64,000 bases of DNA, taken from the NCBI RefSeq assembly GCF_003576455.2, contig NZ_CP032869.1, positions 6,324,001-6,388,000 of the forward strand. The letters run 5' to 3'. Below are positions 23,405 to 32,477 of the stretch, piece by piece. The translations under genes were made by a program, and so were the position numbers. The number at the start of each line of letters is the position of its first letter. Position 1 is the first letter of the stretch. Below the pieces are notes generated by a model. It ran no database searches. It was not told the origin of the DNA and worked only from the letters and a program-made list of their open reading frames with translations. The DNA is from Mucilaginibacter celer. GTDB taxonomy: Bacteria; Bacteroidota; Bacteroidia; Sphingobacteriales; Sphingobacteriaceae.

Positions 23405-25537
23405 ATGACAACAAAAACTTACCCCGGAAAACCTTACCCCCTTGGAGCAACCTGGGATGGCGAAGGCGTTAACTTCGCCCTTTTTGCCGATTACGCCACC
23501 GGCGTTGAACTTTGTCTTTTTAAAGGCGAAGCCGATGAAGTTGAATACGAAAAAATTAAACTTGCCGAACGTACCCACCAAATCTGGCATGTATATATCC
23601 CCGGTGCCAAGCCCGGTTTGCTATACGGCTACAAAGTATCGGGACCTTACGAACCTGAGAACGGGCACCGCTTTAATGCCAATAAACTCCTTATTGATCC
23701 TTATGCCAAGTCAATTGCCGGCAGGATTGATTGGCACGACGCCCTTTTTGCCTATAACATAGGCGATCCGGATGCCGATCTGAGCTTTAGCGATCTGGAT
23801 AGCACGCCTTTCATCCCCAAATCGGTTGTTATCGACCCCGGATTTGATTGGGAAGATGATGCGCCGCTTCGCATACCCTACCATAAATCCATCATCTACG
23901 AAACCCATGTTAAAGGATTTACTATCCAAAACACCGAGATCCCTAAAGAGATCAGGGGAACCTATGCCGCTCTTGCGCACCCGGTAACCATCAACTATCT
24001 TAAAGAATTAGGCATAACCGCGGTCGAGCTAATGCCTGTGCACCAGTTTGTAAATGATCGTGGTTTGCTGGATAAAGGCCTCACCAATTATTGGGGCTAC
24101 AACACCATAGGCTTTTTTGCCCCCGATGTAAAATACTCAGGCTCGGGAGTTTTGGGCGGACAGGTAAAGGAGTTTAAAGAGATGGTTAAGGCCTTGCACA
24201 AAGCCGGGATAGAGGTGATACTGGATGTGGTTTATAATCATACCGCCGAAGGTAACCAGCTCGGCCCAACCATATCATTTAAAGGTATCGATAATTCATC
24301 ATACTATCGCCTAACCGATGATAACAAACGCTACTACATGGATTACACAGGCACGGGCAATACGCTGAATGCCATGCTGCCCAATGTGCTGCGCTTTATT
24401 ATGGATAGCCTGCGCTACTGGATAACCGAAATGCACGTGGATGGCTTCAGGTTTGACCTTGCCGCCACCTTGGCCCGTGAGTTGCATGAGGTAAACCGTT
24501 TGAGTCCCTTTTTTGATATCATTCACCAGGACCCTGTAATATCGCAGGTTAAGCTGATTGCCGAGCCATGGGACGTGGGTGAGGGTGGCTACCAGGTAGG
24601 TAAATTCCCGCCCGGCTGGGCCGAATGGAATGGGAAATTCCGCGATTCGATGCGTGATTACTGGATTGGTGCCGATAGTATGTTGGGCGAGTTTGGGCAG
24701 CGTTTAACAGGCAGCCCCGACCTGTACCAGGACGATTACCGTAAGCCCACGGCCAGCGTTAATTTTATTACCGCTCACGATGGTTTTACCTTGAATGATT
24801 TGGTAACCTATAACGAAAAGCATAACGACGCCAACGGCGAGGATAATAACGATGGTGAAAGCCATAACCGGTCATGGAACTGCGGTGTTGAAGGCCCAAC
24901 CGATGATCCGGTGATTAATGCCTTGCGAGCGCGGCAAAAACGAAATTTGCTGGCCACGCTGTTTCTGTCGCAGGGAGTACCAATGCTGGTAGCGGGCGAT
25001 GAATTTGGCCGTACACAAAATGGTAACAATAACGCCTATTGCCAGGATAACGAGATTTCGTGGCTTAACTGGGCCGAAGCCGATAAGGGCTTGCTTGAAT
25101 TTACCAAAAAGGTAATTAAACTGCGTAAGGAACACCCGGTGTTTCGCCGCCGTAAATGGTTTCAGGGCCTGCCCATTATGGGGAAAGGCCTGGAGGATAT
25201 CGCCTGGTTTTTGCCCGAGGGTAATGAGATGAATGAAGAGAACTGGAACCACGATTTTGCAAAATCGTTAGGTGTATTTCTTAACGGCAGGGGCTTGCAC
25301 CACCTCGGGCCCAAAGGCGAGCCGGTTATTGATGATAGTTTCTATATTATTTTCAACGCTCATGATGAAGCTTTAGATTATGTGATGCCACCCAAAATTT
25401 ATGGCGACGACTGGAAAAAAATCCTCGATACGGCCGACGATAATTTTCAGGAACAGATTTTAAATAACGACGAAAAAATAACGGTACAGGGCCGTTCGGT
25501 GGTTTTATTGCAGCATCCTATCATCACCCATGAATAA
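23405..25537 (+). CDS. glgX: glycogen debranching enzyme GlgX
   Basis: This 710-residue GH13 isoamylase-type enzyme removes alpha-1,6 branches from glycogen or limit dextrins. An N-terminal CBM48 domain (GKPYPLGATWDGEGVNFALFA) precedes the barrel. Catalytic regions are DVVYNHTAEG, DGFRFDLAATL (nucleophile Asp), AEPWDVGEGGY (acid/base Glu) and TAHDGFTLNDL (transition-state Asp). ATG 23405 is preferred to an upstream TTG. It overlaps treZ by 8 bases. With TreZ and TreY::MalQ it would feed linear maltodextrin from glycogen into trehalose synthesis. Confidence 0.93.
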   Translation: MTTKTYPGKPYPLGATWDGEGVNFALFADYATGVELCLFKGEADEVEYEKIKLAERTHQIWHVYIPGAKPGLLYGYKVSGPYEPENGHRFNANKLLIDPYAKSIAGRIDWHDALFAYNIGDPDADLSFSDLDSTPFIPKSVVIDPGFDWEDDAPLRIPYHKSIIYETHVKGFTIQNTEIPKEIRGTYAALAHPVTINYLKELGITAVELMPVHQFVNDRGLLDKGLTNYWGYNTIGFFAPDVKYSGSGVLGGQVKEFKEMVKALHKAGIEVILDVVYNHTAEGNQLGPTISFKGIDNSSYYRLTDDNKRYYMDYTGTGNTLNAMLPNVLRFIMDSLRYWITEMHVDGFRFDLAATLARELHEVNRLSPFFDIIHQDPVISQVKLIAEPWDVGEGGYQVGKFPPGWAEWNGKFRDSMRDYWIGADSMLGEFGQRLTGSPDLYQDDYRKPTASVNFITAHDGFTLNDLVTYNEKHNDANGEDNNDGESHNRSWNCGVEGPTDDPVINALRARQKRNLLATLFLSQGVPMLVAGDEFGRTQNGNNNAYCQDNEISWLNWAEADKGLLEFTKKVIKLRKEHPVFRRRKWFQGLPIMGKGLEDIAWFLPEGNEMNEENWNHDFAKSLGVFLNGRGLHHLGPKGEPVIDDSFYIIFNAHDEALDYVMPPKIYGDDWKKILDTADDNFQEQILNNDEKITVQGRSVVLLQHPIITHE

Positions 25538-27335
25538 CAAACCAACGCCTGGTGTGCGTTTTAAAGATAACCGGGCCGAAATAGCCGTTTGGGCACCGTA
25601 TGCAAAAAAAGTAGCCGTCATTATTAATGATGGAACCGTGATAGATCTTAACACGGTAGCTTATGGCTATTGGGTATTAACAACCGCGGCTTTAAAACCG
25701 GGAGACAGGTATCGTTTTAAACTGGACGATAAAATGGCCCTGCCCGATCCCGCTTCGCTGTCGCAACCGAATGGGGTACACGGCGCATCGATGGCTATCG
25801 ATATTAATCAATTTAAGTGGACTGATGCTGCCTGGCAAAATCCCGGATTGGGACAGTATGTTATTTATGAACTGCATGCGGGTACATTTAGCCCTGCAGG
25901 TACGTTTGAAGGTATTGCCGAAAAATTGGGCTATCTAAAACAGCTCGGCATTACAGCTATCGAAATTATGCCCGTGGCCCAGTTTCCGGGAGGGCGCAAC
26001 TGGGGTTATGACGGTGTGTTTCCTTATGCCGTTCAAAACACCTATGGCGGTGCTGAAGGTTTGGCTAAACTGGTAAATATCTGCCACAAACAAGGCATAG
26101 CCGTAATACTGGATGTTGTTTACAACCACTTTGGGCCCGAAGGTAATTACATGGGCATTTATGGTCCGTATTTTACAGGCAAATACCATACGCCCTGGGG
26201 CGATGCCATTAATTTTGATGATGCCTGGTGCGATGAGGTGAGGCATTATTTTATTCAGAATGTCCTGATGTGGTTCCGGGATTTTCATATCGATGCCCTT
26301 AGGCTTGATGCCGTACATGCCATTAAAGATTTCAGCGCGAAACATATCCTTAAAGAAATAAAGGAAAATGTAGATGAGCTGATGGCCCAAACCGGGCGAA
26401 AGCATCACCTTATTATAGAATTTGACCTGAACGACCCATTGTTTATTGATCCCATACAAAAAAGAGGTTACGGGATGGATGCTCAATGGATTGATGAGTT
26501 TCACCATGCTTTGCGTGTAACTGCGGGCGAAAAGCGTGATGGTTATTACTCGGATTTTGAAGGGATCGGTCATCTTGCCAAAGCATATAACGATGCTTAT
26601 GTGTATGATGGCATTTACTCGCCGGGAAGGTTAAAAACTTTTGGCGCTAATGCCAATGATAACCCCGGAAGGCAGTTCATCGTATTTTCTCAAAACCATG
26701 ATCATGTAGGCAATCGCATGCTTGGCGAACGGAGCAGCCAGCTGTTCGGTTTCGAAATGCAAAAGCTGATGGCTGCTGCCGTAATGGTAAGCCCTTTTAT
26801 TCCGATGCTGTTTATGGGCGAGGAGTGGGCCGAATCCAACCCCTTCCAGTACTTTGTAAGCCATACCGAACCCGAACTGGTTGAAGCCGTGCGCAAAGGC
26901 CGCAAGGCTGAATTTGCTTCTTTTCACACCGATGAAGAAGCCCCCGACCCACAGGCCATCGCAACTTTTGAACGTTCCAAACTGCAATGGGATTTACCGG
27001 CTAAAGATGGGCACAAGCAGATGCTAAGCTTTTATCAGGCCCTTATCCGCGTCAGGAAACAATTACCGGCCCTGGCAATCCTCGACAGAAAAAAATTAAA
27101 AACTACCGTTTACGAAGCCGGTAAAATACTATTGCTGCACCGCTGGTATGAAAACCAATCTGTTTTTTGCCTGATGAATTTTTCAGACACAGAACATTCG
27201 GTTAATCTCCCCGAAAACGGAACCTACAGCGTGGTACTTAACTCGGCCGACTCGGAATGGCGTGGCCCTGGCAGGGCAGCCGAGGGGTATATCAGGCCTC
27301 AATCTATCATTATATACACAAGTAGCAATGTTTAA
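25530..27335 (+). CDS. treZ: malto-oligosyltrehalose trehalohydrolase
   Basis: This 601-residue GH13 enzyme cuts free trehalose from maltooligosyl-trehalose. It has an N-terminal beta domain (GVRFKDNRAEIAVWAPYAKKV), then the barrel with VYNHFGPEGNYMG, DALRLDAVHAI (nucleophile), EFDLNDP (acid/base Glu; most homologues have ESDLNDP) and FSQNHDHVGNRMLGER. The last is the family-typical FxQNHDxxGNR motif. It overlaps both neighbours by 8 bases, so translation of the three genes is probably coupled. Together with the treY half of the next gene it forms the TreYZ pathway. Confidence 0.93.
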   Translation: MNNKPTPGVRFKDNRAEIAVWAPYAKKVAVIINDGTVIDLNTVAYGYWVLTTAALKPGDRYRFKLDDKMALPDPASLSQPNGVHGASMAIDINQFKWTDAAWQNPGLGQYVIYELHAGTFSPAGTFEGIAEKLGYLKQLGITAIEIMPVAQFPGGRNWGYDGVFPYAVQNTYGGAEGLAKLVNICHKQGIAVILDVVYNHFGPEGNYMGIYGPYFTGKYHTPWGDAINFDDAWCDEVRHYFIQNVLMWFRDFHIDALRLDAVHAIKDFSAKHILKEIKENVDELMAQTGRKHHLIIEFDLNDPLFIDPIQKRGYGMDAQWIDEFHHALRVTAGEKRDGYYSDFEGIGHLAKAYNDAYVYDGIYSPGRLKTFGANANDNPGRQFIVFSQNHDHVGNRMLGERSSQLFGFEMQKLMAAAVMVSPFIPMLFMGEEWAESNPFQYFVSHTEPELVEAVRKGRKAEFASFHTDEEAPDPQAIATFERSKLQWDLPAKDGHKQMLSFYQALIRVRKQLPALAILDRKKLKTTVYEAGKILLLHRWYENQSVFCLMNFSDTEHSVNLPENGTYSVVLNSADSEWRGPGRAAEGYIRPQSIIIYTSSNV

Positions 27336-30300
27336 TCCTGTAAGCACATACCGCATCCAGTTTCATAAAGATTTTACTTTTCGCCATTTTGAAAAGATCA
27401 TCCCTTACCTGGCAAAACTTGGAATCAGTACAATTTACGCTTCGCCGATATTTAAAGCCGTGCCGGGGAGTAACCATGGTTACGATGGTACCGATCCTTT
27501 ACAGATCAATCCTGAAATAGGCACACTTGAACAGCTTAAAAAAATCAGCACAAAATTAAAGGCTAAAGGCATCGGCTGGATCCAGGATATTGTGCCCAAT
27601 CACCTCGCTTATCATCCGGATAATACCTGGTTGATGGATCTGCTTCAAAATGGCCCTGAATCGGCATACAAACATTATTTTGAACAAAGCCTTGACGATG
27701 CTATGCTTTTTAAAGGCCCAATTATGGTGCCTTTTTTAGGTGATGATCTGGATGCGGTTATTGATAACGGAGAGCTCGGTATAGTAAGGGTAAAAGGCAA
27801 ACTGTTTTTTAACTATGCCGATAGCCACTGGCCCTTGCAACCGGCATCTTATCCACCTAAAAATAAAACGTTAGCCGTTATAAATGGTGATAAGGAATCG
27901 CTGAAAACTATCACGGGGCAACAACACTACAGGTTTTGCAGTTGGAAGGAAACCGATAAGCAGATCAACTTCCGCAGGTTTTTTACGGTGAATGGATTGA
28001 TTTGCCTTAATATACAGCACGACGAGGTTTTTAACCATTTCCATCAGCTTATCCACGCGTTGTTGCAGCAGGATGTGATACAGGGCTTGCGGATTGATCA
28101 TGTGGACGGGTTGTACGATCCCGAAAAATATTTACAGCAGTTGCGGGATTTGACAGGGCCGGATGCTTATATCATAGTAGAAAAAATACTGGAGCATGAA
28201 GAAGAAATGCCCGCGTGGCCGGTGCAGGGAAATACAGGTTACGATTTTTTAGCCATGGTGAACAACCTGCTAACCAACCGTAAAAGCGAGCCCGTTTTTA
28301 CCTCATTTTATCAAAAACTCGCGCGAAGTACTACTCCGGTACAGGAACAGATCAGGCGTAAAAAAGCCTACATCCTGCATCAGCAAATGGCAGGAGAACT
28401 GGAAAACCTTAGCCGTTTGTTTTTAACATCCGGTTTTGCCAAGGATTCGGGAGTATCGGATGATGAGGTAAAAAGGGCAATAGCGCAGTTGCTGATCTGC
28501 TGCCCGGTTTATAGGTATTATGAAGATCATCCACCGTTAAAAAAAATCTTTAAAGAACTCATCAACATCAATCCCGAATTAAAACACGCGGTAAACCTGT
28601 TAAAAAAGGCGTGGCAAGATAAGGAAAACCCGGATACGATCAGGTTTTTCAGACGCTGCATGCAGTTTACCGGACCGCTGATGGCTAAAGGGGTTGAGGA
28701 CACGCTGATGTATACCTATAACCGTTTCATAGCCCATAACGAAGTTGGGGATACGCCCGATACTTTTGGCCTATCAACAAAAGTGTTTCATAAAGCGATG
28801 AAAAAACGGTTAAAGGAATGGCCCTTGTCTATAAACGGCACCTCTACCCACGATACCAAACGAGGCGAAGATGCCCGCGCCCGCCTGAATGTGATTACAG
28901 ATATACCCGACGAATGGATTGAAAAAGTAACCGAGTGGCAGAACCTTAACCGCCATCTGAAACAAAATAACATACCCGATGCTAACGATGAGTATTTTAT
29001 TTATGAAACGTTGCTGGGTACCTATCCTATGCCCGGGCAGGATGAGGATAATTACCCGGAACGGATAGAGCAGTATCTTGAAAAAACGCTGCGCGAAGCC
29101 AAACTCCATTCGGGCTGGGCCGAGCCAAACGAGGAGTACGAGGCCGGAACTATGCAGTTTGTAAAAGAGTTGCTGAAAAAGCGCGGCGACTTTTGGCAAA
29201 GCTTTAAGGCATTCCATCAAAAGGCAGCAGCTTTTGGGGTGGTTAACTCGCTTGCACAATTGTTGCTAAAGTTAACCGCCCCCGGTACCCCCGATATTTA
29301 CCAGGGATGCGAATTGTGGGATTTAAGCATGGTTGACCCGGATAACCGCCGCCCGGTTGATTATGTGCTTAGGAACGGGTTATTAGAAGCGGGTACAGAC
29401 ATTGGGCAGCTTTGGGACAACAAATTTAACGGGCACATTAAACAATGCCTGCTTAGTGCGGTATTGAGGCAACGCAAAGTAAACTCGCTATTGTTTGCCG
29501 AAGGTGATTATATAACCCTACAAACCGAAGGAAAATTTAAAGCCAACTTGTTGGCCTTTGCCCGCAAATATAAAAATACCTGCTATGTTATTGCTATCCC
29601 GTTGGGACTGGCAGGCATAACTAATGACCCGCTGGCTGTTGAATGGGATGATACCGCGATAATTTTACCTGAGAGTATGCCTGCCGCATATGAACACGTG
29701 CTGTTTAAAACTAAGGATAACGCTACCGGGAAAATACTGGTTTCATCAATATTTAAACAACTTCCGCTTGCTTTTTTGAAGTTTGAAAGCGAATCCAACC
29801 AACGAGGCTCAGGCATATTGGCGCATATTACCTCGCTGCCCTCGGCCTTTGGCGCGGGCGATATGGGGCCAGAAGCTAAGGCTTTTGCAGACCTGCTGCA
29901 CCGGGCCGGGCAAAAATACTGGCAGCTATTACCGCTGAGCCCGGTAAATGATAAAGCACAGTTTTCGCCTTACAGCTCATGGTCGGCCATGGGAGGGAAT
30001 GTTTCGTTAATCAGTTTGGAATTGTTGGTGCTTGATGGTTTGTTAACCCAGGCCGATCTTGATCCATATCTTGAAGAAGGAACCGATAAAGCGGATCTGG
30101 CTGCTACAGCCCGTGTTAAAGAATTACTGCTGGATAAAGCCTGGGAAAACTATACTAATGAGAAGGGTATCTGGTTGGCAGAACCATTCGCGGCCTTTTG
30201 CAAAACGGAGGATTATTGGTTAAATGATTTTGCGGTTTATTCGGTACTTAAAGTTCAGTATAAAAATTTACCCTGGTACCAATGGCCGGTTAAATACAAA

Positions 30301-31296
30301 ATGCGCCAGGGGAAAGCCTTGCTTAATTTAGCAACTAACAATGCCGCAAAAATTGAACAGGTAAAATGGCATCAATTTATTTTTGCCAGGCAATGGAAAG
30401 CGCTTAAGCGCCATTGTAATGAGCTTGATATCAAAATTATAGGCGATCTGCCTTTTTATGTAGGTTATGATTCGGTAGATGTTTGGGCCAACCCGCAGAT
30501 CTTTGCCCTGGACAAAGCCGGGGAGATGCAGTTTGTTGCCGGCGTACCGCCCGATTATTTTAACGCCGATGGACAACTTTGGGGGATGCCTGTTTTTAAC
30601 TGGGAAAAACTGAAGCAACAGCACTACGACTGGTGGGTAAAACGAATCCAAAAAAACATCGGAATGTTTGATATGTTGAGGCTTGATCATTTCAGGGCAT
30701 TCTCGTCGTACTGGTCGGTTGCAGCAACAGAAGTCACCGCCATAAACGGGGAATGGAAAAAGGGTCCGGGCGATGATTTTTTCAAGGTATTGAAAAAGTC
30801 ACTTGGTCGTTTGCCTTTCATAGCCGAAGATCTTGGCGATATTGACGAAGCCGTATATCAACTACGCGATGCCTGGGGATTGCCGGGTATGAAAGTGCTG
30901 CAATTTGCCTTTGGCAGTACCGCAATATCAACCCATACCCCTCATAACTATACCAAAAACCACGTAGTTTATACGGGCACGCATGACAATAATACCGCCC
31001 GCGGCTGGTTTGAGCAGGAGGCCGGTAAAAAGGCCCGGAACGAGCTTGAACGTTATACCGGCGCAAAAGCAAAGGCAAAAAATATAAACCGGTTGTTTAT
31101 CAAAACCGCCATTGCATCTGTAGCCAATATAGCTATCATACCTGTACAGGATTTGCTTGGCTTTGACAATGCCGCCCGGATGAACCAGCCCGCTACCACC
31201 GAGGGTAACTGGGCCTGGCGCTTAACCCAGGCAGATCTGCAGGCATTACCGGTAAAAAAACTGAAAAAATTGACCGCCTTTTATAACAGGATTTAA
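27328..31296 (+). CDS. fused malto-oligosyltrehalose synthase / 4-alpha-glucanotransferase (TreY::MalQ)
   Basis: This 1322-residue chain joins two enzymes without an obvious linker. Residues 1 to about 820 are TreY: STYRIQFHKDFTF, GSNHGYDGTDP, IVPNHLAYH, LRIDHVDGLYDPEKY (nucleophile), IVEKILEHEEEMP (acid/base) and STHDTKRGEDARARL. From about Arg826 the MalQ part starts: RGSGILAHITSLPSAFGAGD, QFSPYSSWSAMGGN, LRLDHFRAFSSYW (nucleophile), AEDLGDI (acid/base) and YTGTHDNNTARGWF. Both halves look full length with all catalytic motifs. TreY turns the reducing end of maltodextrin into trehalose; MalQ remakes longer dextrins from the short ones left by TreZ. The ATG at 27328 overlaps the treZ stop by 8 bases; a longer frame from 27262 would overlap more. 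Confidence 0.92.
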   Translation: MFNPVSTYRIQFHKDFTFRHFEKIIPYLAKLGISTIYASPIFKAVPGSNHGYDGTDPLQINPEIGTLEQLKKISTKLKAKGIGWIQDIVPNHLAYHPDNTWLMDLLQNGPESAYKHYFEQSLDDAMLFKGPIMVPFLGDDLDAVIDNGELGIVRVKGKLFFNYADSHWPLQPASYPPKNKTLAVINGDKESLKTITGQQHYRFCSWKETDKQINFRRFFTVNGLICLNIQHDEVFNHFHQLIHALLQQDVIQGLRIDHVDGLYDPEKYLQQLRDLTGPDAYIIVEKILEHEEEMPAWPVQGNTGYDFLAMVNNLLTNRKSEPVFTSFYQKLARSTTPVQEQIRRKKAYILHQQMAGELENLSRLFLTSGFAKDSGVSDDEVKRAIAQLLICCPVYRYYEDHPPLKKIFKELININPELKHAVNLLKKAWQDKENPDTIRFFRRCMQFTGPLMAKGVEDTLMYTYNRFIAHNEVGDTPDTFGLSTKVFHKAMKKRLKEWPLSINGTSTHDTKRGEDARARLNVITDIPDEWIEKVTEWQNLNRHLKQNNIPDANDEYFIYETLLGTYPMPGQDEDNYPERIEQYLEKTLREAKLHSGWAEPNEEYEAGTMQFVKELLKKRGDFWQSFKAFHQKAAAFGVVNSLAQLLLKLTAPGTPDIYQGCELWDLSMVDPDNRRPVDYVLRNGLLEAGTDIGQLWDNKFNGHIKQCLLSAVLRQRKVNSLLFAEGDYITLQTEGKFKANLLAFARKYKNTCYVIAIPLGLAGITNDPLAVEWDDTAIILPESMPAAYEHVLFKTKDNATGKILVSSIFKQLPLAFLKFESESNQRGSGILAHITSLPSAFGAGDMGPEAKAFADLLHRAGQKYWQLLPLSPVNDKAQFSPYSSWSAMGGNVSLISLELLVLDGLLTQADLDPYLEEGTDKADLAATARVKELLLDKAWENYTNEKGIWLAEPFAAFCKTEDYWLNDFAVYSVLKVQYKNLPWYQWPVKYKMRQGKALLNLATNNAAKIEQVKWHQFIFARQWKALKRHCNELDIKIIGDLPFYVGYDSVDVWANPQIFALDKAGEMQFVAGVPPDYFNADGQLWGMPVFNWEKLKQQHYDWWVKRIQKNIGMFDMLRLDHFRAFSSYWSVAATEVTAINGEWKKGPGDDFFKVLKKSLGRLPFIAEDLGDIDEAVYQLRDAWGLPGMKVLQFAFGSTAISTHTPHNYTKNHVVYTGTHDNNTARGWFEQEAGKKARNELERYTGAKAKAKNINRLFIKTAIASVANIAIIPVQDLLGFDNAARMNQPATTEGNWAWRLTQADLQALPVKKLKKLTAFYNRI

Positions 31297-31310
31297 CACC
31301 TTGCTTGGGT

Positions 31311-31601
31311 TTATTTTATTTTAAACGAGATGCGTGGGCGTTTATGCACTGCAGATTCTTCCATCTCCTGGTTATCGGCCGGGCGTACAACAATATTTCT
31401 ATCGTCTATCGGCGCACCGTCAAGTTCTTTGATGGCCATTTCGGCACGGTTAGGATCGGCCATTTCCAGAAAGCCAAAACCTTTACTTTTACCGTTGTGG
31501 GTTACAATTTTTGAAGATAGTACTACACCAAACAATCCGAATAGCTGGCGGATGCCCTCGTTGGTAATATGATATGGTAAATTGGCAACAAATATTTTCA
31601 T
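31311..31601 (-). CDS. RRM-type RNA-binding protein
   Basis: This 96-residue protein is one RNA recognition motif plus a short tail. RNP2 is IFVANL (residues 3-8) and RNP1 is KGFGFLEM (about 40-47), with the aromatic residues that stack on RNA present. The tail HKRPRISFKIK is basic. Such glycine-poor RRM proteins are abundant in Bacteroidota, where they are thought to act as RNA chaperones or post-transcriptional regulators. It converges with the treY::malQ gene, 14 bases apart, and there is no clear terminator between them. Confidence 0.9.
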   Translation of the reverse strand: MKIFVANLPYHITNEGIRQLFGLFGVVLSSKIVTHNGKSKGFGFLEMADPNRAEMAIKELDGAPIDDRNIVVRPADNQEMEESAVHKRPRISFKIK

Positions 31602-31723
31602 GTGGGTTATGGTTTTAGCAGCCGTTTGGGCTGTAGTTATTGATTTATAACACGACAGAAAAAAAGTTTGTTTAAAAAAATGTAACTAAAAAGAAAAACA
31701 GGCATTCTGATGACAGATCATAA

Positions 31724-31807
31724 CCGTTGCAGGTGAGAGGTATCATCGGCTTAGCCGCATACCGGCATCGGCCTTATCCTGTTAATGTGGACCCGGCAAC
31801 TTGCAAC
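31724..31807. ncRNA. candidate structured element in the RRM/yfiT-like spacer
   Basis: A block richer in GC than its surroundings can fold on itself. GGTAT...CGGC-TTA-GCCG...ATACC forms a hairpin at 31739-31763, and GTTGCA (31726-31731) can pair with TGCAAC (31802-31807) to close the whole block. It lies about 45 bases before the start of the YfiT-type gene, so it may be a 5' leader structure or a separate small RNA. It matches no RNA family that I know. The rest of the spacer is AT-rich. Confidence 0.3.
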
Positions 31808-31852
31808 AGCATAAAATAATAGCTATTTTAATTTTTTTTAACATAGCACATC

Positions 31853-32389
31853 ATGACAGACGAACAAATGAGATACCCTATCGGGAGGTTTGTAAACCCG
31901 CTTTCATATACAGCCGAAGACTTACGTGGCTGGATTGAGGATATTGCCACACTGCCCGGTAAGTTAAGGCATGCCATTGCCGGCCTCAACTACCAGGAGC
32001 TGGATACTCCCTACCGTACAGGAGGTTGGACATTAAGGCAGGTGATTCACCACATGGCCGACAGCCATATGAACTCCATAACCCGCATTAAACTGGCCCT
32101 TACCGAAAACAACCCGGTAATAAAACCTTACGAAGAGGCCGACTGGGCCCTGCTGCCCGACTATCGCCTGCCGGTTGAGCCATCCATCAAAATGCTGGAA
32201 GGCATCCACCAGCACATGGTTGCCCTGTTTGAAAGCTTTACTGAAAACGAGTGGGAACGCACGTTTGTACACCCGGCATCGGGCGATACCATCTCACTAA
32301 AAAAATGCCTGGCAACCTACTCATGGCACAGCCGCCACCATTTGGCTCATGTTACAGAAACGGTGAAGAAGTTTGTAAAAGCGAGTTGA
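31853..32389 (+). CDS. YfiT-type (DinB-fold) bacillithiol transferase-like protein
   Basis: This 178-residue protein belongs to the DinB/YfiT four-helix metal-binding superfamily. The metal-ligand histidines are visible in WTLRQVIHHMADSHMNS and in the C-terminal HSRHHLAHV. The N-terminus IGRFVNP and the loop PYRTGGWTLRQ are typical of the YfiT group. These proteins are regarded as nickel- or zinc-dependent thiol (bacillithiol) S-transferases, which would serve detoxification. An alternative start at Met6 (31868) is possible. The stop codon lies at the edge of a palindromic repeat. Confidence 0.83.
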   Translation: MTDEQMRYPIGRFVNPLSYTAEDLRGWIEDIATLPGKLRHAIAGLNYQELDTPYRTGGWTLRQVIHHMADSHMNSITRIKLALTENNPVIKPYEEADWALLPDYRLPVEPSIKMLEGIHQHMVALFESFTENEWERTFVHPASGDTISLKKCLATYSWHSRHHLAHVTETVKKFVKAS

Positions 32390-32477
32390 AAGCCGAAGGC
32401 AGAAAGCATAAAGCCAAAGGCTCAAAGCAAAAAGCACAATCAAGCTTTAGGCTTTGAGCCTTCTGCTTTCAGCTTCA
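32388..32477. repeat. palindromic repeat, family D, between convergent genes
   Basis: GAAAGCCGAAGGCAGAAAGC, continuing AAAGCCAAAGGCTCAAAGC (32388-32428), is answered by GCTTTAGGCTTTGAGCC and TTCTGCTTTCAGCTT (32444-32475). Both arms are built from AAAGC units. The right end overlaps the stop codon of the minus-strand kinase gene (32475-32477). It may serve as a bidirectional terminator, but no T run is present. Confidence 0.75.
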
